64,000 nt of DNA from an uncultured Dehalococcoidia bacterium (GCA_951812505.1 CATOSI010000003.1:1-64000), one strand, 5' to 3'. Positions 53,951 through 62,927 are shown, counted from the stretch's first letter. Translations and numbers: made by a program. The notes: generated by a model from the sequence alone, not told the origin.

Positions 53951-54874
53951 TCAGCCGGTGAGTCCCATTTCGTCGAGGATGGGCGGGATCTGGGCCTTTT
54001 CTTCGTCGGTCAGGGGTCGGAAGGGGCGGGACGTGGTGTCGTGTTCGATGACTCCCATGTGCTTCAGGGCGGCCTTCATTCCGCCGAAGCTGGCGGCGTT
54101 GGCTCCGCCTCCCCCGGCGACCGCTCCCACTTTCTGGGCCCTGATAATCTGGGCGTTGCACTCGCGAACGGTGTCGGTGTCTCCGGCTTCTCCTGCCTCC
54201 CAGCCCCGCGCGCAGGCGTCAGGAACGAGGTTGGCGATTCCTGGAATGACTCCATGCACGCCAACTGATCCCGCGCTGGTTACGCGGAACGTCGTACCCA
54301 GGAATCGGAGCAGGGAGATCTCGCCCTGATCGCAGAGGACATTGAGCTGGGCGAGGAGTTCACCGGCGCCGGAGCTGTCCTTGACTCCAACGACAGTACC
54401 CTCGGCGGCGAGCGCGGCTATGGTGCTCGGCTCGACGGCAGTCTTGACGGTCTGGGGGATGTTATAAACCCACAGGGGAACACCCACGCTGTCGCGGGTG
54501 TAGCGGTAGTGGTCCATAAGCTCGTCCTGGGAGTCGGGATAGTAGTATGGCGGCGTCAGGGCAATGCCGTCCATACCGAGTTCGCTGACTTCCTGTGCGA
54601 GGGTAATGGACATCTGAGTGGAGGTGCTGGAAATGTTGCCTATCACCGGGACTCGTCCGGCGACTTCGTCCACGACTGCCTCCATGCTGCGAACACGCTC
54701 GGTGTCGGGCAGGTTGGCGAATTCCCCTGTTGTGCCGGATGCCCAGATGCCGTGCACTCCGTTGTCTATCAGGTAGTTGACGAGGCTGCGGAGGGAGGGG
54801 ATGTCCACGGTCTCGTCGGGGTTGAGGGGCGTGAGCATGGGGACTATTACGCCTTGTATCTGCTTGTCTGTCAT
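53951..54874 (-). CDS. DapA-family aldolase/lyase (dihydrodipicolinate synthase-like)
   Basis: AGGAG lies about ten bases before ATG 54874. The 307-residue TIM barrel shows the family markers GTTGEFANL (pyruvate-binding GTTGE), WVYNIPQT (catalytic Tyr) and VVGVKDSSGAG (Schiff-base Lys). The family includes DapA, N-acetylneuraminate lyase and sugar-acid lyases. The genomic setting (no lysine genes) does not decide between them, so the substrate is left open. Confidence 0.9.
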   Translation of the reverse strand: MTDKQIQGVIVPMLTPLNPDETVDIPSLRSLVNYLIDNGVHGIWASGTTGEFANLPDTERVRSMEAVVDEVAGRVPVIGNISSTSTQMSITLAQEVSELGMDGIALTPPYYYPDSQDELMDHYRYTRDSVGVPLWVYNIPQTVKTAVEPSTIAALAAEGTVVGVKDSSGAGELLAQLNVLCDQGEISLLRFLGTTFRVTSAGSVGVHGVIPGIANLVPDACARGWEAGEAGDTDTVRECNAQIIRAQKVGAVAGGGGANAASFGGMKAALKHMGVIEHDTTSRPFRPLTDEEKAQIPPILDEMGLTG

Positions 54875-55022
54875 GGGTCTTGTCTCCTGTTGTTGGTTCT
54901 TGGTTCTCAGTTATCAGTGGTCAGCAGTCAGTTTACAGAGGGTGTCGACGACCGGGGTCGGTTGACATTGTGTGGGACAGTCCAAGAATGGCTGGCTGGC
55001 TGCACCACCTCCCTGCCCCTGG

Positions 55023-55042
55023 ATACCCGCCTTCGCGGGTAT
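55023..55042. repeat. REP-like palindrome
   Basis: ATACCCGC-cttc-GCGGGTAT, 8-bp stem, in the 322-base gap between the DapA-family and PIG-L genes. Confidence 0.7.
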
Positions 55043-55100
55043 GACGGTGGTTGTGCAAAGGTCTCCCATCGCGAGTATGACCGAATTGTAATTGAAGTTT

Positions 55101-55137
55101 CACCCTCACCCTAGCCCTCTCCCTCAGGGAGAGGGGA
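55101..55137. repeat. Dispersed palindromic repeat (copy 1)
   Basis: CACCCTCACCCT followed by the palindrome CCCTCTCCCTCAGGGAGAGG G (55115-55135). The same element recurs at 63911-63948. Confidence 0.8.
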
Positions 55138-55196
55138 CCGTACAATTTGCATACCCTTATAAGCCCATCGCGGGAAAGGGGACTTTTGCAACTCTT

Positions 55197-55922
55197 TCAT
55201 AGTTCGAATACTTCAAAGCTGACGGCATAGTCGCAGCCGAACTCTATTCCGGTGGCGTTGGCGTTCATGGTCAGCATCATCTCGGGATCGACGTCGGAGC
55301 CGAGGCCTTGGATGTATTTCTCGTGCTTGTCGAGCGATTCGACTCCCTTGTAGATGTGGTCTCCGACGTCCACGGCGTGGGTGGCGTTAGGAGAGGCGTT
55401 CACGAAGAGGGCTTTGACCCCGTTCCAGGGTTCGAGGCCATCTTCAAGGAGCTCGGGAAATATCCATCGGTTGCCTGCGTCGCGAGCAGCGTCCAGGGCG
55501 GAGAGTCCTACGGCGCGGTGGTCGGCCTGGTTGGCTGCTCCCTGTGAGAAGCGGAGGTCGAAGTTGATGGTTATGACCACGTCGGGCTTGTGGGCGCGGA
55601 TGGCACGCGCTATGTCGCGGCGGAGGGCGGGGCCGTATTCGACGATTCCGTCGGTGTGGTCGAGGAATTCGACGGTGTCAACTCCGACGACGGCTGCTCC
55701 GGCTATCTCCTCCTGGACGCGCACCCTGGCGGTCTCTTCAGGAGTCATGCCGTCTATGCCTGCCTCGCCACGGGTGGCAAGCAGATAGACGACCCGTTTG
55801 CCCTCGGATGTCCACTTGGATATCGCGCTGGCGGCTCCGTATTCGAGGTCGTCGGGGTGTGCGACTACGGCCAGCGCAGTGTTCCAGTCTTCGTCTAGCG
55901 GCTGGAGATTCGTCCCGTTCAT
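55197..55922 (-). CDS. PIG-L family deacetylase
   Basis: The ATG at 55922 overlaps the stop of the upstream MoaD-like gene (ATGA). The 241-residue LmbE/PIG-L fold shows the zinc site AVVAHPDDLEYGA (His, Asp, Asp) and NQADHRAVGLSAL (third His). Members remove acetyl groups from N-acetylglucosamine conjugates, as in mycothiol or bacillithiol synthesis, or from antibiotics. The coupling to a small ThiS/MoaD-like protein is unusual and its meaning is unknown. Confidence 0.9.
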   Translation of the reverse strand: MNGTNLQPLDEDWNTALAVVAHPDDLEYGAASAISKWTSEGKRVVYLLATRGEAGIDGMTPEETARVRVQEEIAGAAVVGVDTVEFLDHTDGIVEYGPALRRDIARAIRAHKPDVVITINFDLRFSQGAANQADHRAVGLSALDAARDAGNRWIFPELLEDGLEPWNGVKALFVNASPNATHAVDVGDHIYKGVESLDKHEKYIQGLGSDVDPEMMLTMNANATGIEFGCDYAVSFEVFEL

Positions 55923-56185
55923 GCGCCGCCGCCTATGGCGGGCAGGAAGTGGATTTCGCTGTTTTCGCCGACCTTTTCGAGCATTCCGAGCGGTGTTATC
56001 TCGCCGTCCACCGCGACGGATATGTTGCCCTTGATTCTGCCGTCCTGGACGAGGCGGTCCTTGAATCCGGGGTGGATCTCATCGAGATTGTTGACTATCT
56101 GGCGAACGGTCGCGCCCTCTACCTGGACGCTGTTCTGACCGTCGCTGAGTTTCTGCATGAGCGATGGGATGAATACGGTTGCCAT
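55919..56185 (-). CDS. MoaD/ThiS-family small protein ending GGGA
   Basis: ATG 56185. The 88-residue beta-grasp protein reads VFIPSLMQKLSDGQNSVQVE, RQIVNNLDEIHPGFKDRLVQ, ISVAVDGEI and HFLPAIGGGA. The family normally ends in a free GG that is adenylated for sulphur transfer; here one Ala follows the glycines, so it would need trimming or may not be a sulphur carrier. It is first in a two-gene unit with the PIG-L enzyme. Molybdopterin or cysteine/thiamin synthesis genes are not adjacent. Confidence 0.88.
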   Translation of the reverse strand: MATVFIPSLMQKLSDGQNSVQVEGATVRQIVNNLDEIHPGFKDRLVQDGRIKGNISVAVDGEITPLGMLEKVGENSEIHFLPAIGGGA

Positions 56186-56237
56186 GGTTTAGCTCCGATC
56201 ACTGACTAAGATTATTATACAGGCTCGGATATTTCAA

Positions 56238-57440
56238 TCAGGGGGACGCGGCGGCCCAGTCGGAGGTGAGGCCGAGGACTTTGTAGCCATAGTTGTCGTC
56301 GGTCCTTTCAGACGGGGGCAGAACTTCCACGACGGACCTGGCCAGGCCAACGACTTCGCCCTGGTCGTCGAAGCTGTAGTCGTCGCCGAGGGCTCCACTC
56401 CAGGTGATCTCGTACAAGCAGTCTCTGAAGCCGTCGGCGTCCTGGTCGTCGCCGGTCTTCTTCAGGCACTCGGCGGTGATGAATATGTCATCGTAGTGTG
56501 AGCCGATGAACCAGGGGAGCGCGATGTAGTTGTAGCGTTCTCTGAATTTTGCGAGAACTTCCTGCGCCTTCTCGTTATCAGGATCGAGCGCGGCGGTGAT
56601 CGCCCTCATGCCTGTGGCCGCGTCGCCCGCCAGTTCGAGCGAGGTGGCTCCCATGGAGACAGTTTCTCCATAGATCGGGCCCTGGTAGCCGAGTTCCCGC
56701 GCCTGCTTGACGATGGTTCCAGCGGAGAACTCGGACTGGGGCGATACATGGAGCGCGTCGGGATTCGCCGCGAACAGCTTGGTCAACTGGGTCCTGAAAT
56801 CGGTGATGTCGGACCCGTAACGCTCGGCAGCCACGACCTCTCCACCGTTCTTCTCGAACTGGGCGGCAGTGTTGCGCCTAACGCCCTCGGCGTAGTCGGT
56901 CTCTTCGGTTATCGTGGCCAGGGTGCGGATGCCGTCGCCCCAAAGGACGTTGCCGGTGCCGATTCCGACCTCGATATCGTTTATCTGGGTGCGGAAGATG
57001 TAGTCGCCGGCGTTGGCGATGTCGGAGTTGCTGGCCGAGCCTGAGAACAGGATTGTCCGGTCTTCCTCAGCTACGGGGGCAACGCCCAGCATCGCACCGC
57101 TGCAGGATGTTCCGAGGATTATCTTCATGCCGTCCACGTCGGTGAGTTTCCGATAGGCGGTGATGGCGTCCTGGGCGTTGCACTTGGAGTCTTCGACGAC
57201 GAGTTCGAGCCTGCGGCCCTCGATGCCCCCGGCGGCATTGATTTCGTCGGCGGCCATCTGCTTGGCCTGGACGGCGACGGTGCCGTAGGTCTCGCCCGGG
57301 CCAGTGACGGATTCCATGACGCCGATTCTGAAGGGAGTGTCGGCGGAACCGGGAGTAGGGTCGTCGGGGTCACAGGCTAGAGCAAAGCTGATTGAGAGTA
57401 AGGTTATCGCCGCTAAGATAGATAATGTAAGCTTGTTCAA
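56238..57440 (-). CDS. Branched-chain amino acid-type ABC transporter substrate-binding lipoprotein
   Basis: The start is TTG 57440 (weak AGG upstream), which gives a proper lipoprotein signal (ILAAITLLSISFALAC). The 400-residue periplasmic-binding fold is of the LivJ/Leu-Ile-Val group: IGVMESVTGPGETYGTVAVQ, ADEINAAGGIEGRRLELVVE, SCSGAMLGVAPVAEEDR and SGSASNSDIANAGDYIFRTQ. It would deliver amino acids or related carboxylates to an ABC importer. No permease or ATPase genes are in the window, so it is an orphan component here. Confidence 0.9.
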   Translation of the reverse strand: MNKLTLSILAAITLLSISFALACDPDDPTPGSADTPFRIGVMESVTGPGETYGTVAVQAKQMAADEINAAGGIEGRRLELVVEDSKCNAQDAITAYRKLTDVDGMKIILGTSCSGAMLGVAPVAEEDRTILFSGSASNSDIANAGDYIFRTQINDIEVGIGTGNVLWGDGIRTLATITEETDYAEGVRRNTAAQFEKNGGEVVAAERYGSDITDFRTQLTKLFAANPDALHVSPQSEFSAGTIVKQARELGYQGPIYGETVSMGATSLELAGDAATGMRAITAALDPDNEKAQEVLAKFRERYNYIALPWFIGSHYDDIFITAECLKKTGDDQDADGFRDCLYEITWSGALGDDYSFDDQGEVVGLARSVVEVLPPSERTDDNYGYKVLGLTSDWAAASP

Positions 57441-57487
57441 TTTTGATACCTGTGAAGAACGTAGGATTGGATACTTTATAGCAAGAA

Positions 57488-57748
57488 CTATCTATAAGGT
57501 TCTATTTTGTACGTAGGCTGGCCGGCTTCGGCCCGGTTCCAGTTATCCAATAGGGCTTCTTCATTGAGCCTGGCCCAGGCGCGTATATCCCTTGCCCTTC
57601 TTGGCGGCAACGCTCCTTCAGTAAAGTCCATCGTTCGCAGGTCGAATATCGCTTCGTCGCCGGAATATCTAACATGAAAGTGCGGCCATGGGTGATCGCG
57701 CCAGTTAATTGTGACGGTCATCCCGCCCCAGCGACTGATTTCCGGCAT
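57488..57748 (-). CDS. DUF4160 protein
   Basis: ATG 57748 is preferred: GGAAG lies upstream and the family start MPEISRWGGMTVTINWRDHP then PHFHVRYSGDEA is typical. The 86-residue protein contains the conserved HFHV motif. DUF4160 genes usually pair with DUF2442 genes, as here, where the start lies inside the upstream gene's end (44-base overlap). The pair behaves like a toxin-antitoxin cassette in genomic surveys, but activity is not established. Confidence 0.88.
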   Translation of the reverse strand: MPEISRWGGMTVTINWRDHPWPHFHVRYSGDEAIFDLRTMDFTEGALPPRRARDIRAWARLNEEALLDNWNRAEAGQPTYKIEPYR

Positions 57749-58115
57749 GGTATATCTTCCTACGCCTTTCAATCTCCGAATGAAGTTCTTCAAAGCCGTC
57801 CATTTTCTTCATGTCATCGCGGCTTATACCCAGTACGTTGGCGTAGAGGACATCCGTCGCCAGATCGAATTCCACGCCATTCGAATCGAAGCCCCAGGAG
57901 ACGTCGCCTTTCGCGTCTATGTGGACTCGCTCGAAGAACGACCTATCGTTCCAGGCTTTGAAGACGCCTTTGTCCCTCATGTCGGAAAGGTCAACAACGC
58001 CTTCGACACCATCCTCGTATTCCAGCCATATCTTCAGGTTATCGAGAGGGCGTACGTTGATGGGTGAGGGAAGACGAGTCCGACTGATCCTCCCTCGTCT
58101 TTCGACGGTGGCCAT
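57705..58115 (-). CDS. DUF2442 protein
   Basis: ATG 58115. The 136-residue protein has the DUF2442 core (NVRPLDNLKIWLEYEDGVEG, VVDLSDMRDKGVFKAW, FFERVHIDAKGDVSWGFDSN, LATDVLYANVLGI) plus a basic C-terminal tail. It precedes and overlaps the DUF4160 gene. The pairing is common; the role is unknown. Confidence 0.88.
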   Translation of the reverse strand: MATVERRGRISRTRLPSPINVRPLDNLKIWLEYEDGVEGVVDLSDMRDKGVFKAWNDRSFFERVHIDAKGDVSWGFDSNGVEFDLATDVLYANVLGISRDDMKKMDGFEELHSEIERRRKIYHAGNQSLGRDDRHN

Positions 58116-58148
58116 TGGCTTCTCCTAGTTTCAGTGTGTGATTTGATG

Positions 58149-58871
58149 TTATTCAAGTGAGTCAAAGAGTTCGTTATCGGTTCGATGCCTCTCCAATTCC
58201 ATGAATCCAATGATTGCGTTGTCCAATGTCTTAGGGATGGAGGTGTTGAAGCTATTTGCGCTAACAAAGCTATTAAGTTCAGGAGCAAGGTCTCTAGCCA
58301 AATCAACAAAAGCAGGGAACATGGCTTTGAAATATTTCCCTTCTAGCCGTTCCCCTTTTGAACTCTTTCTGTATATGGCCCCAGGATAAAAGAAAAAACT
58401 ACCAGTGTATTCATTGTCCATCGGAGGAAGCAGATCTGGAAGCAGATGGTGTATGGCTTTAGTCCCTGATACAAGTCGGGCATCACCAGCAGTGATTCTC
58501 AGTTCAGCAATAACTTCCCAAAGATCAGAAGCAGACTCGTCAATATTATAATCTATACTCTCAATTCGTAGAGAACTCAGGGAATCGAGTTTACCTGCTG
58601 CTTTCTTAATTTGACTTACAAATTCTGTCGATCCAATAGCCCCTAGGCGTTTTGCACCCCACTGACTCAAGGTTCGGTCAAGATGGAAACAGAAATCCGA
58701 ATTACTAGCAGCCTGACTAGGCAGTGCGTAATTTCGTCTTAATCTTATGGTAGGTATATGGTTAGATTTCCAGTTGTTGGATGGAACCGAATTTAGGAGA
58801 GTACGAGGAGATCCACGGAAGGATTTTCTGAATCGCTCAATGCGAATCTTAGCACATGAACTCAATTTCAC
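58149..58871 (-). CDS. Hypothetical protein, AT-rich gene coupled to a HicB-like gene
   Basis: GTG 58871 shares a base with the stop of the upstream HicB-like gene (TAGTG). The 240-residue protein shows VSGTKAIHHLLPDLLPPMDN and YTGSFFFYPGAIYRKSSKGE as likely conserved parts; I recognise no family. It is clearly richer in A/T than its neighbours, with many Ser/Asn/Lys codons, which suggests recent acquisition. Its coupling to an antitoxin-like gene raises the possibility of a toxin, without direct support. Confidence 0.65.
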   Translation of the reverse strand: MKLSSCAKIRIERFRKSFRGSPRTLLNSVPSNNWKSNHIPTIRLRRNYALPSQAASNSDFCFHLDRTLSQWGAKRLGAIGSTEFVSQIKKAAGKLDSLSSLRIESIDYNIDESASDLWEVIAELRITAGDARLVSGTKAIHHLLPDLLPPMDNEYTGSFFFYPGAIYRKSSKGERLEGKYFKAMFPAFVDLARDLAPELNSFVSANSFNTSIPKTLDNAIIGFMELERHRTDNELFDSLE

Positions 58872-59164
58872 TATGGCACCTCGTCTGATATGTTCTCTTG
58901 TTCTGGTGTGAGGATACGGACAGGAATAGGAGCTAGAATTTCCGTACGCAAGGGCTCGTCGGCATTCTCGACGAAGGTTTCGAGCGGCAGGGAGCGACCA
59001 TCTTCCTGATAAAATTCAAGCACTACCTGGAAGGCGTCCTGGGCGTTGTACAACGCTTCGGCTATTGTGTCGCCTTCGGTTACCAAGCCGCGCAGTAGGG
59101 GAGATGTTACTGTGTACCCGCCCTCGGGCTGGGGGTCGAGGATCAGGGGGACTTTGGCTATCAC
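58871..59164 (-). CDS. HicB-family antitoxin-like protein
   Basis: GTG 59164 has AGGAGG seven bases upstream. The 97-residue protein follows the HicB/UPF0150 pattern (VPLILDPQPEGGYTVTSPLL, RGLVTEGDTIAEALYNAQDA). No HicA gene is adjacent; the downstream coupled gene is the AT-rich hypothetical. It may be an orphan or serve that protein. Confidence 0.82.
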   Translation of the reverse strand: MIAKVPLILDPQPEGGYTVTSPLLRGLVTEGDTIAEALYNAQDAFQVVLEFYQEDGRSLPLETFVENADEPLRTEILAPIPVRILTPEQENISDEVP

Positions 59165-59280
59165 TTGTCAGCCTCCTGTCGGAGTGAACGTCGCTTATTC
59201 GTGTCCCGGATATTATACACGGGGCGGAGTCTAAGACCCCGCCCCGTGTGGCTAGGCTATTCGGTTTTCTACGCGCCGGG

Positions 59281-61572
59281 TTAGCTCCCGTTCTCCTGAG
59301 CGGCTACGATGGCTACAGGGTTCATCGGAGTTTCGAAGAGGCGGTTGCCGGTTGCGCTCTGGATGGCGTTGGCTACGGCAGGAGTCGGAGGAACGATGTT
59401 TGCCTCGCCGACGCCGCGCACACCGTAGGGGTGTCCAGGGTTGGCGACCTCGACGATGACCGTGTCAATCATGGGCAGGTCAAGGCTTGTGGGCATACGG
59501 TAGTCGAGCAGCGTGGAGTTGTCCATGCCGCCGTCGTTGTTCATGTAGTATTCCTCGTTCAGGGCCCAGCCGATGCCCTGCACGGAGCCGCCCTGCATCT
59601 GACCCTCGACGTAGGAGGGGTGGATGGCCTTACCGACGTCCTGGACGGCGGTGAAGCGGACCACGTCGGTCTTGCCGGTCTCGGGATCGACTTCCAGGTC
59701 AACGATGTTGCCAGCGAAGGATCCGCCGAAGCTCTGCGGGTTGACCGACTCGCTGGCGGATATGCCGCCGCCGGTGCCGGCGAGCTGGCCCGCCAGTTCC
59801 TTGAAGGTCATGCTGAGTTCCGGATCAGTGGCAGAGCTGATGACGCCCTTTTCCATCTGCACGGAGTCAACATCCACGTCCCAGATTGTGGCGGCACGCT
59901 CGATCATCTGTCGCTTGACGGACTGCGCGGCTTCATAAGCGGCCCACCCGGTGGCGAATGTGGTGCGGCTTCCGCCGGTCAGGAAGGTGTAGCCTATGGA
60001 GTCGGTGTCCACGACGGACGGGTGAACATCCTCGGCAGGTATGCCGAGGACCTCTGCTGCCTGCATAGCGATGGATGCGCGGGAGCCGCCGATGTCGGTG
60101 GAGCCCTCGGTCAGATTTACGGTGCCGTCGCCGTTGACAGCGAGGTCAACCGCGGAGTGGAAGCCGATGTTGAACCAGAATCCGACTGCGACGCCGCGTC
60201 CCTGGTTCTCGCCAAGAGGAGCGTTGTAGTGGGGATGGTCTCGCATGGCCTCCAGGGTTTCAACCAGACCGACCCTGCCGAATACGGGACCGTCAACGCG
60301 ACGAGTTCCCTCTTTGGCTGCATTCTTGAGGCGCAGTTCGATGGGGTCCATGCCAAGTTTCTGGGCAACCTCGTCAACGGCCTGCTCGACGGCGAAGGCG
60401 GCATTGGGCGCACCGGGGGCGCGGTATGCGGCTGTCTTGGGCTTGTTGACAACCACGTCGTAGCCGTCAACGGTGCCGTTTTCTATGTCGTAGGGGGCCA
60501 GAGCGCACTGCGCGCCGGCGGGAACAGGGGAGCCGGGGTACGCACCCGCCTCGAAAGCGAGTTCGACCTCGGCGGCTGTGATGGTGCCGTCGTTCTTGGC
60601 GCCTATCTTGACACGGCTCCAGGAGCCGCAGGTGGGACCGGACGCCTCGAAAACGTCGGCCCTGGTCATGACGATCTTCACCGTGCGACCGGACTTCCTG
60701 GACAGAAGCGCGGCGACAGGTTCCAGATATATGGGGATCTTGCCGCCGAAGCCGCCGCCGATCTCCATGGGGGTAACCCTGATCTGGGATTCGGGCAGTT
60801 CCAGGAGCTGGGCCATAGCGTCGCGGACGGCGAAAGCGCCCTGCGTGCTGCACCATACATGAACTCTGCCGTCAGCGTTCCAGAGCGCAGTGGCGTTGTG
60901 GGGCTCGATGTAGCCCTGGTGGACGGTCTTGGCGCGGTACTCGCGCTCGACGATGACGTCGGCCTCGGCGAATCCTTTGGCGGTGTCGCCCTTCTTGTGC
61001 TGGAAGTGGTCGGCGACGTTACTTACGTTGTCGGTTTCCTCGCCAAGCTCCTTTGTCTTGAGGTCGGCGTGGAGTATGGGCGCACCGTCGGCCATAGCCT
61101 GTTCAACGGTAATGACCGGAGGCAGAACCTCGTAGTCAATCTCGATCAGGCTCGCGGCTTCTTCAGCGATATGCGGGTTGACGGCGGCGACACCGGCTAT
61201 GGCGTGGCCCCTGTACAAAGCCTTGTCAGAGGCGAGTACATTGTCGCGGAGCCACTTGAGGCTGGTGGGGGCGCCTTCGCCCATGTCAACCAAGCCGTCG
61301 GCGTCTCCGGTGAAGTCGGCGTGGGTAACCACTGCGAGAACGCCTTCGAGAGCCTCGGCTTTGGACGTGTCAACGTTCCTGATATTGGCGTGGGCGTGCG
61401 GGCTGCGGACAATGTGGCCGTGAAGAAGTCCGGCGGTATCGTAGTCCGCTCCGTACAGAGCCCTACCAGTAACCTTGTCTGTCCCATCGTGGCGGATGGG
61501 ACGAGTGCCGACCACGTCGTAGGTCTTAGTGGCCAGCACCATGTTTCGTTCGTAGTCAACGGTAGTGGTCAT
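59281..61572 (-). CDS. Xanthine dehydrogenase-type molybdopterin-binding large subunit
   Basis: GGAGG lies nine bases before ATG 61572. The 763-residue subunit has the aldehyde oxidase/xanthine dehydrogenase domains: N-terminal GTRPIRHDGTDKVTGRALYG, MoCo motifs GGGFGGK and AAYRAPGAPNAAFA, and GVRGVGEANIVPP with the catalytic Glu. The CO dehydrogenase signature AYRCSFR is absent, so it is a hydroxylase of purines, aldehydes or N-heterocycles. It is last in a three-gene operon (FAD subunit, iron-sulphur subunit, this one). No CoxD/XdhC-type maturation gene is in the window. Confidence 0.93.
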   Translation of the reverse strand: MTTTVDYERNMVLATKTYDVVGTRPIRHDGTDKVTGRALYGADYDTAGLLHGHIVRSPHAHANIRNVDTSKAEALEGVLAVVTHADFTGDADGLVDMGEGAPTSLKWLRDNVLASDKALYRGHAIAGVAAVNPHIAEEAASLIEIDYEVLPPVITVEQAMADGAPILHADLKTKELGEETDNVSNVADHFQHKKGDTAKGFAEADVIVEREYRAKTVHQGYIEPHNATALWNADGRVHVWCSTQGAFAVRDAMAQLLELPESQIRVTPMEIGGGFGGKIPIYLEPVAALLSRKSGRTVKIVMTRADVFEASGPTCGSWSRVKIGAKNDGTITAAEVELAFEAGAYPGSPVPAGAQCALAPYDIENGTVDGYDVVVNKPKTAAYRAPGAPNAAFAVEQAVDEVAQKLGMDPIELRLKNAAKEGTRRVDGPVFGRVGLVETLEAMRDHPHYNAPLGENQGRGVAVGFWFNIGFHSAVDLAVNGDGTVNLTEGSTDIGGSRASIAMQAAEVLGIPAEDVHPSVVDTDSIGYTFLTGGSRTTFATGWAAYEAAQSVKRQMIERAATIWDVDVDSVQMEKGVISSATDPELSMTFKELAGQLAGTGGGISASESVNPQSFGGSFAGNIVDLEVDPETGKTDVVRFTAVQDVGKAIHPSYVEGQMQGGSVQGIGWALNEEYYMNNDGGMDNSTLLDYRMPTSLDLPMIDTVIVEVANPGHPYGVRGVGEANIVPPTPAVANAIQSATGNRLFETPMNPVAIVAAQENGS

Positions 61573-61576
61573 GGGT

Positions 61577-62056
61577 CTAAGCCTCCTGCATCTTCACCGC
61601 CGCGTCCTGAACCGCACGGACGATCTTGTCGTAGCCGGTGCAGCGGCAGAGGTTGTTGGCAAGCCAGAATCGTATCTCGTGTTCTGAGGGATCGGGGTTA
61701 TGCTCCAGAAGGGCCTTAGAGGCGACGATGAAGCCGGGGGTGCAGATTCCGCACTGGAGCGCGGCGTTCTCGAGGAATGCCTGCTGCACGGGGTGGAGGG
61801 TGCTTCCCTCGGCGACGCCCTCGATGGTGGTAATATCCTTGCCTTCGGCCTCGACGCCGAGGACCAGGCAGGCAGTTACGATGCGACCGTCGAACTCGAC
61901 CGTGCAGGCCCCACAGTTGCCGTCGTTGCAGCCTTCCTTGGTGCCGGTAAGCCCGATCTCGTCGCGCAGGACCTCGAGCAGGCTCTGGCGCGGCTCGCAG
62001 AGGAATTCGACTCGCTCGCCGTTGATTGTAGTCTGTACATAAGTCTTAGCGGGCAA
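61577..62056 (-). CDS. [2Fe-2S] small subunit of the molybdenum hydroxylase
   Basis: GGAG lies upstream of the TTG start at 62056. The 159-residue protein has both clusters: plant-type GCNDGNCGACTVEFDG with the fourth Cys in ACLVLG, and CGICTPGF with NNLCRCTGYDKI. It passes electrons from the molybdenum site to FAD. It lies four bases from the large subunit gene and one base from the FAD subunit stop. Confidence 0.95.
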   Translation of the reverse strand: MPAKTYVQTTINGERVEFLCEPRQSLLEVLRDEIGLTGTKEGCNDGNCGACTVEFDGRIVTACLVLGVEAEGKDITTIEGVAEGSTLHPVQQAFLENAALQCGICTPGFIVASKALLEHNPDPSEHEIRFWLANNLCRCTGYDKIVRAVQDAAVKMQEA

Positions 62057-62057
62057 T

Positions 62058-62927
62058 CTAGTTCTCCTTAGCTCGTTCGATGGCGGTAAGCATCGCGCGT
62101 CGCGTCAGCACTTCGCAGAGGTGCTTGCGGTACTCGATGGTGCCACGCATATCGGTAATTGGCTTTGCGGCGTCCCTGGCAATGCCGGAGGCAATGCGGA
62201 CGGTTTCTTCGGTCGCGGGATTTCCGGCGACCGCGCTGCCCGCTTCCTCTACGAACAGAGGCGTGGGAGCGACCGACGCGAGCGTTACCCTTGCCGAGGC
62301 TATGTTGCCATTGTCGAGGACGACCGATACTCCGGCGCCCGCCACGGCGATGTCCATTTCGTTTCTGGGAATGAACCGAATGTAGTTGGCTCCCGAGTTG
62401 GCAGGGGGAGAGGGGAAGTGCAGGGAAACCAGTATCTCGCCCGGTTCCAGAACGGTCTGGCGGACGAAGGTGCAGAAGTCTTCGAGGGCGACCTCACGGT
62501 TGCCGTTGGGTCCTGCGATGCGCGCCACGCCGCTGTATGCAATCATAGCGGGAACAGAGTCGGCGCTGGGCGCGGCGTTGCACAGGTTACCGCCGAATGA
62601 TGCGCGTCCCTGTATCTGGGTTCCGCCGATGATGCTGGCGGCGTCCACGATGCCGGGGTACACTCTGCTCACGGTGGAGTTTCCATAAATCCGGTAGCAC
62701 GGCACTGCCGCGCCGATAGTCAGTCCGTTGTCCGGGTCATAGGTAAGCTCGTTAAGTTCGGGTATGTTCTTCGAGTCCACCACCAGATCCAGGTCGAATG
62801 CCCTCGCCCTAAGCTGGACGAGAAGGTCTGTACCTCCAGCCAGGGGCTTGGCCCTGTCACCTGCCTGACTCAGCAGGTCAACAGCTTCCCTTACAGAGTG
62901 GGGGGCCTCATAATCAATCCACTTCAA
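62058..62927 (-). CDS. FAD-binding medium subunit of the molybdenum hydroxylase
   Basis: GGAGGTG precedes TTG 62927. The 289-residue CoxM-type protein has the FAD loops AKPLAGGTDLLVQLRAR and SIIGGTQIQGRASFGGNLCN AAP-type motif, and a CO_deh_flav_C end (TLASVAPTPLFVEEAG, IEYRKHLCEVLTRR). First gene of the operon. Two of the three genes in this operon start with TTG. Confidence 0.95.
   Translation of the reverse strand: MKWIDYEAPHSVREAVDLLSQAGDRAKPLAGGTDLLVQLRARAFDLDLVVDSKNIPELNELTYDPDNGLTIGAAVPCYRIYGNSTVSRVYPGIVDAASIIGGTQIQGRASFGGNLCNAAPSADSVPAMIAYSGVARIAGPNGNREVALEDFCTFVRQTVLEPGEILVSLHFPSPPANSGANYIRFIPRNEMDIAVAGAGVSVVLDNGNIASARVTLASVAPTPLFVEEAGSAVAGNPATEETVRIASGIARDAAKPITDMRGTIEYRKHLCEVLTRRAMLTAIERAKEN

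Noticed and set aside
59248..61719. 823-codon plus-strand frame opposite the molybdenum hydroxylase large subunit
   Set aside because: A GC-rich antisense shadow; the minus strand encodes a canonical enzyme.
59281..62927. CO dehydrogenase (CoxMSL)
   Set aside because: Gene order fits, but the large subunit lacks the AYRCSFR active-site loop; the xanthine dehydrogenase-like assignment is safer.
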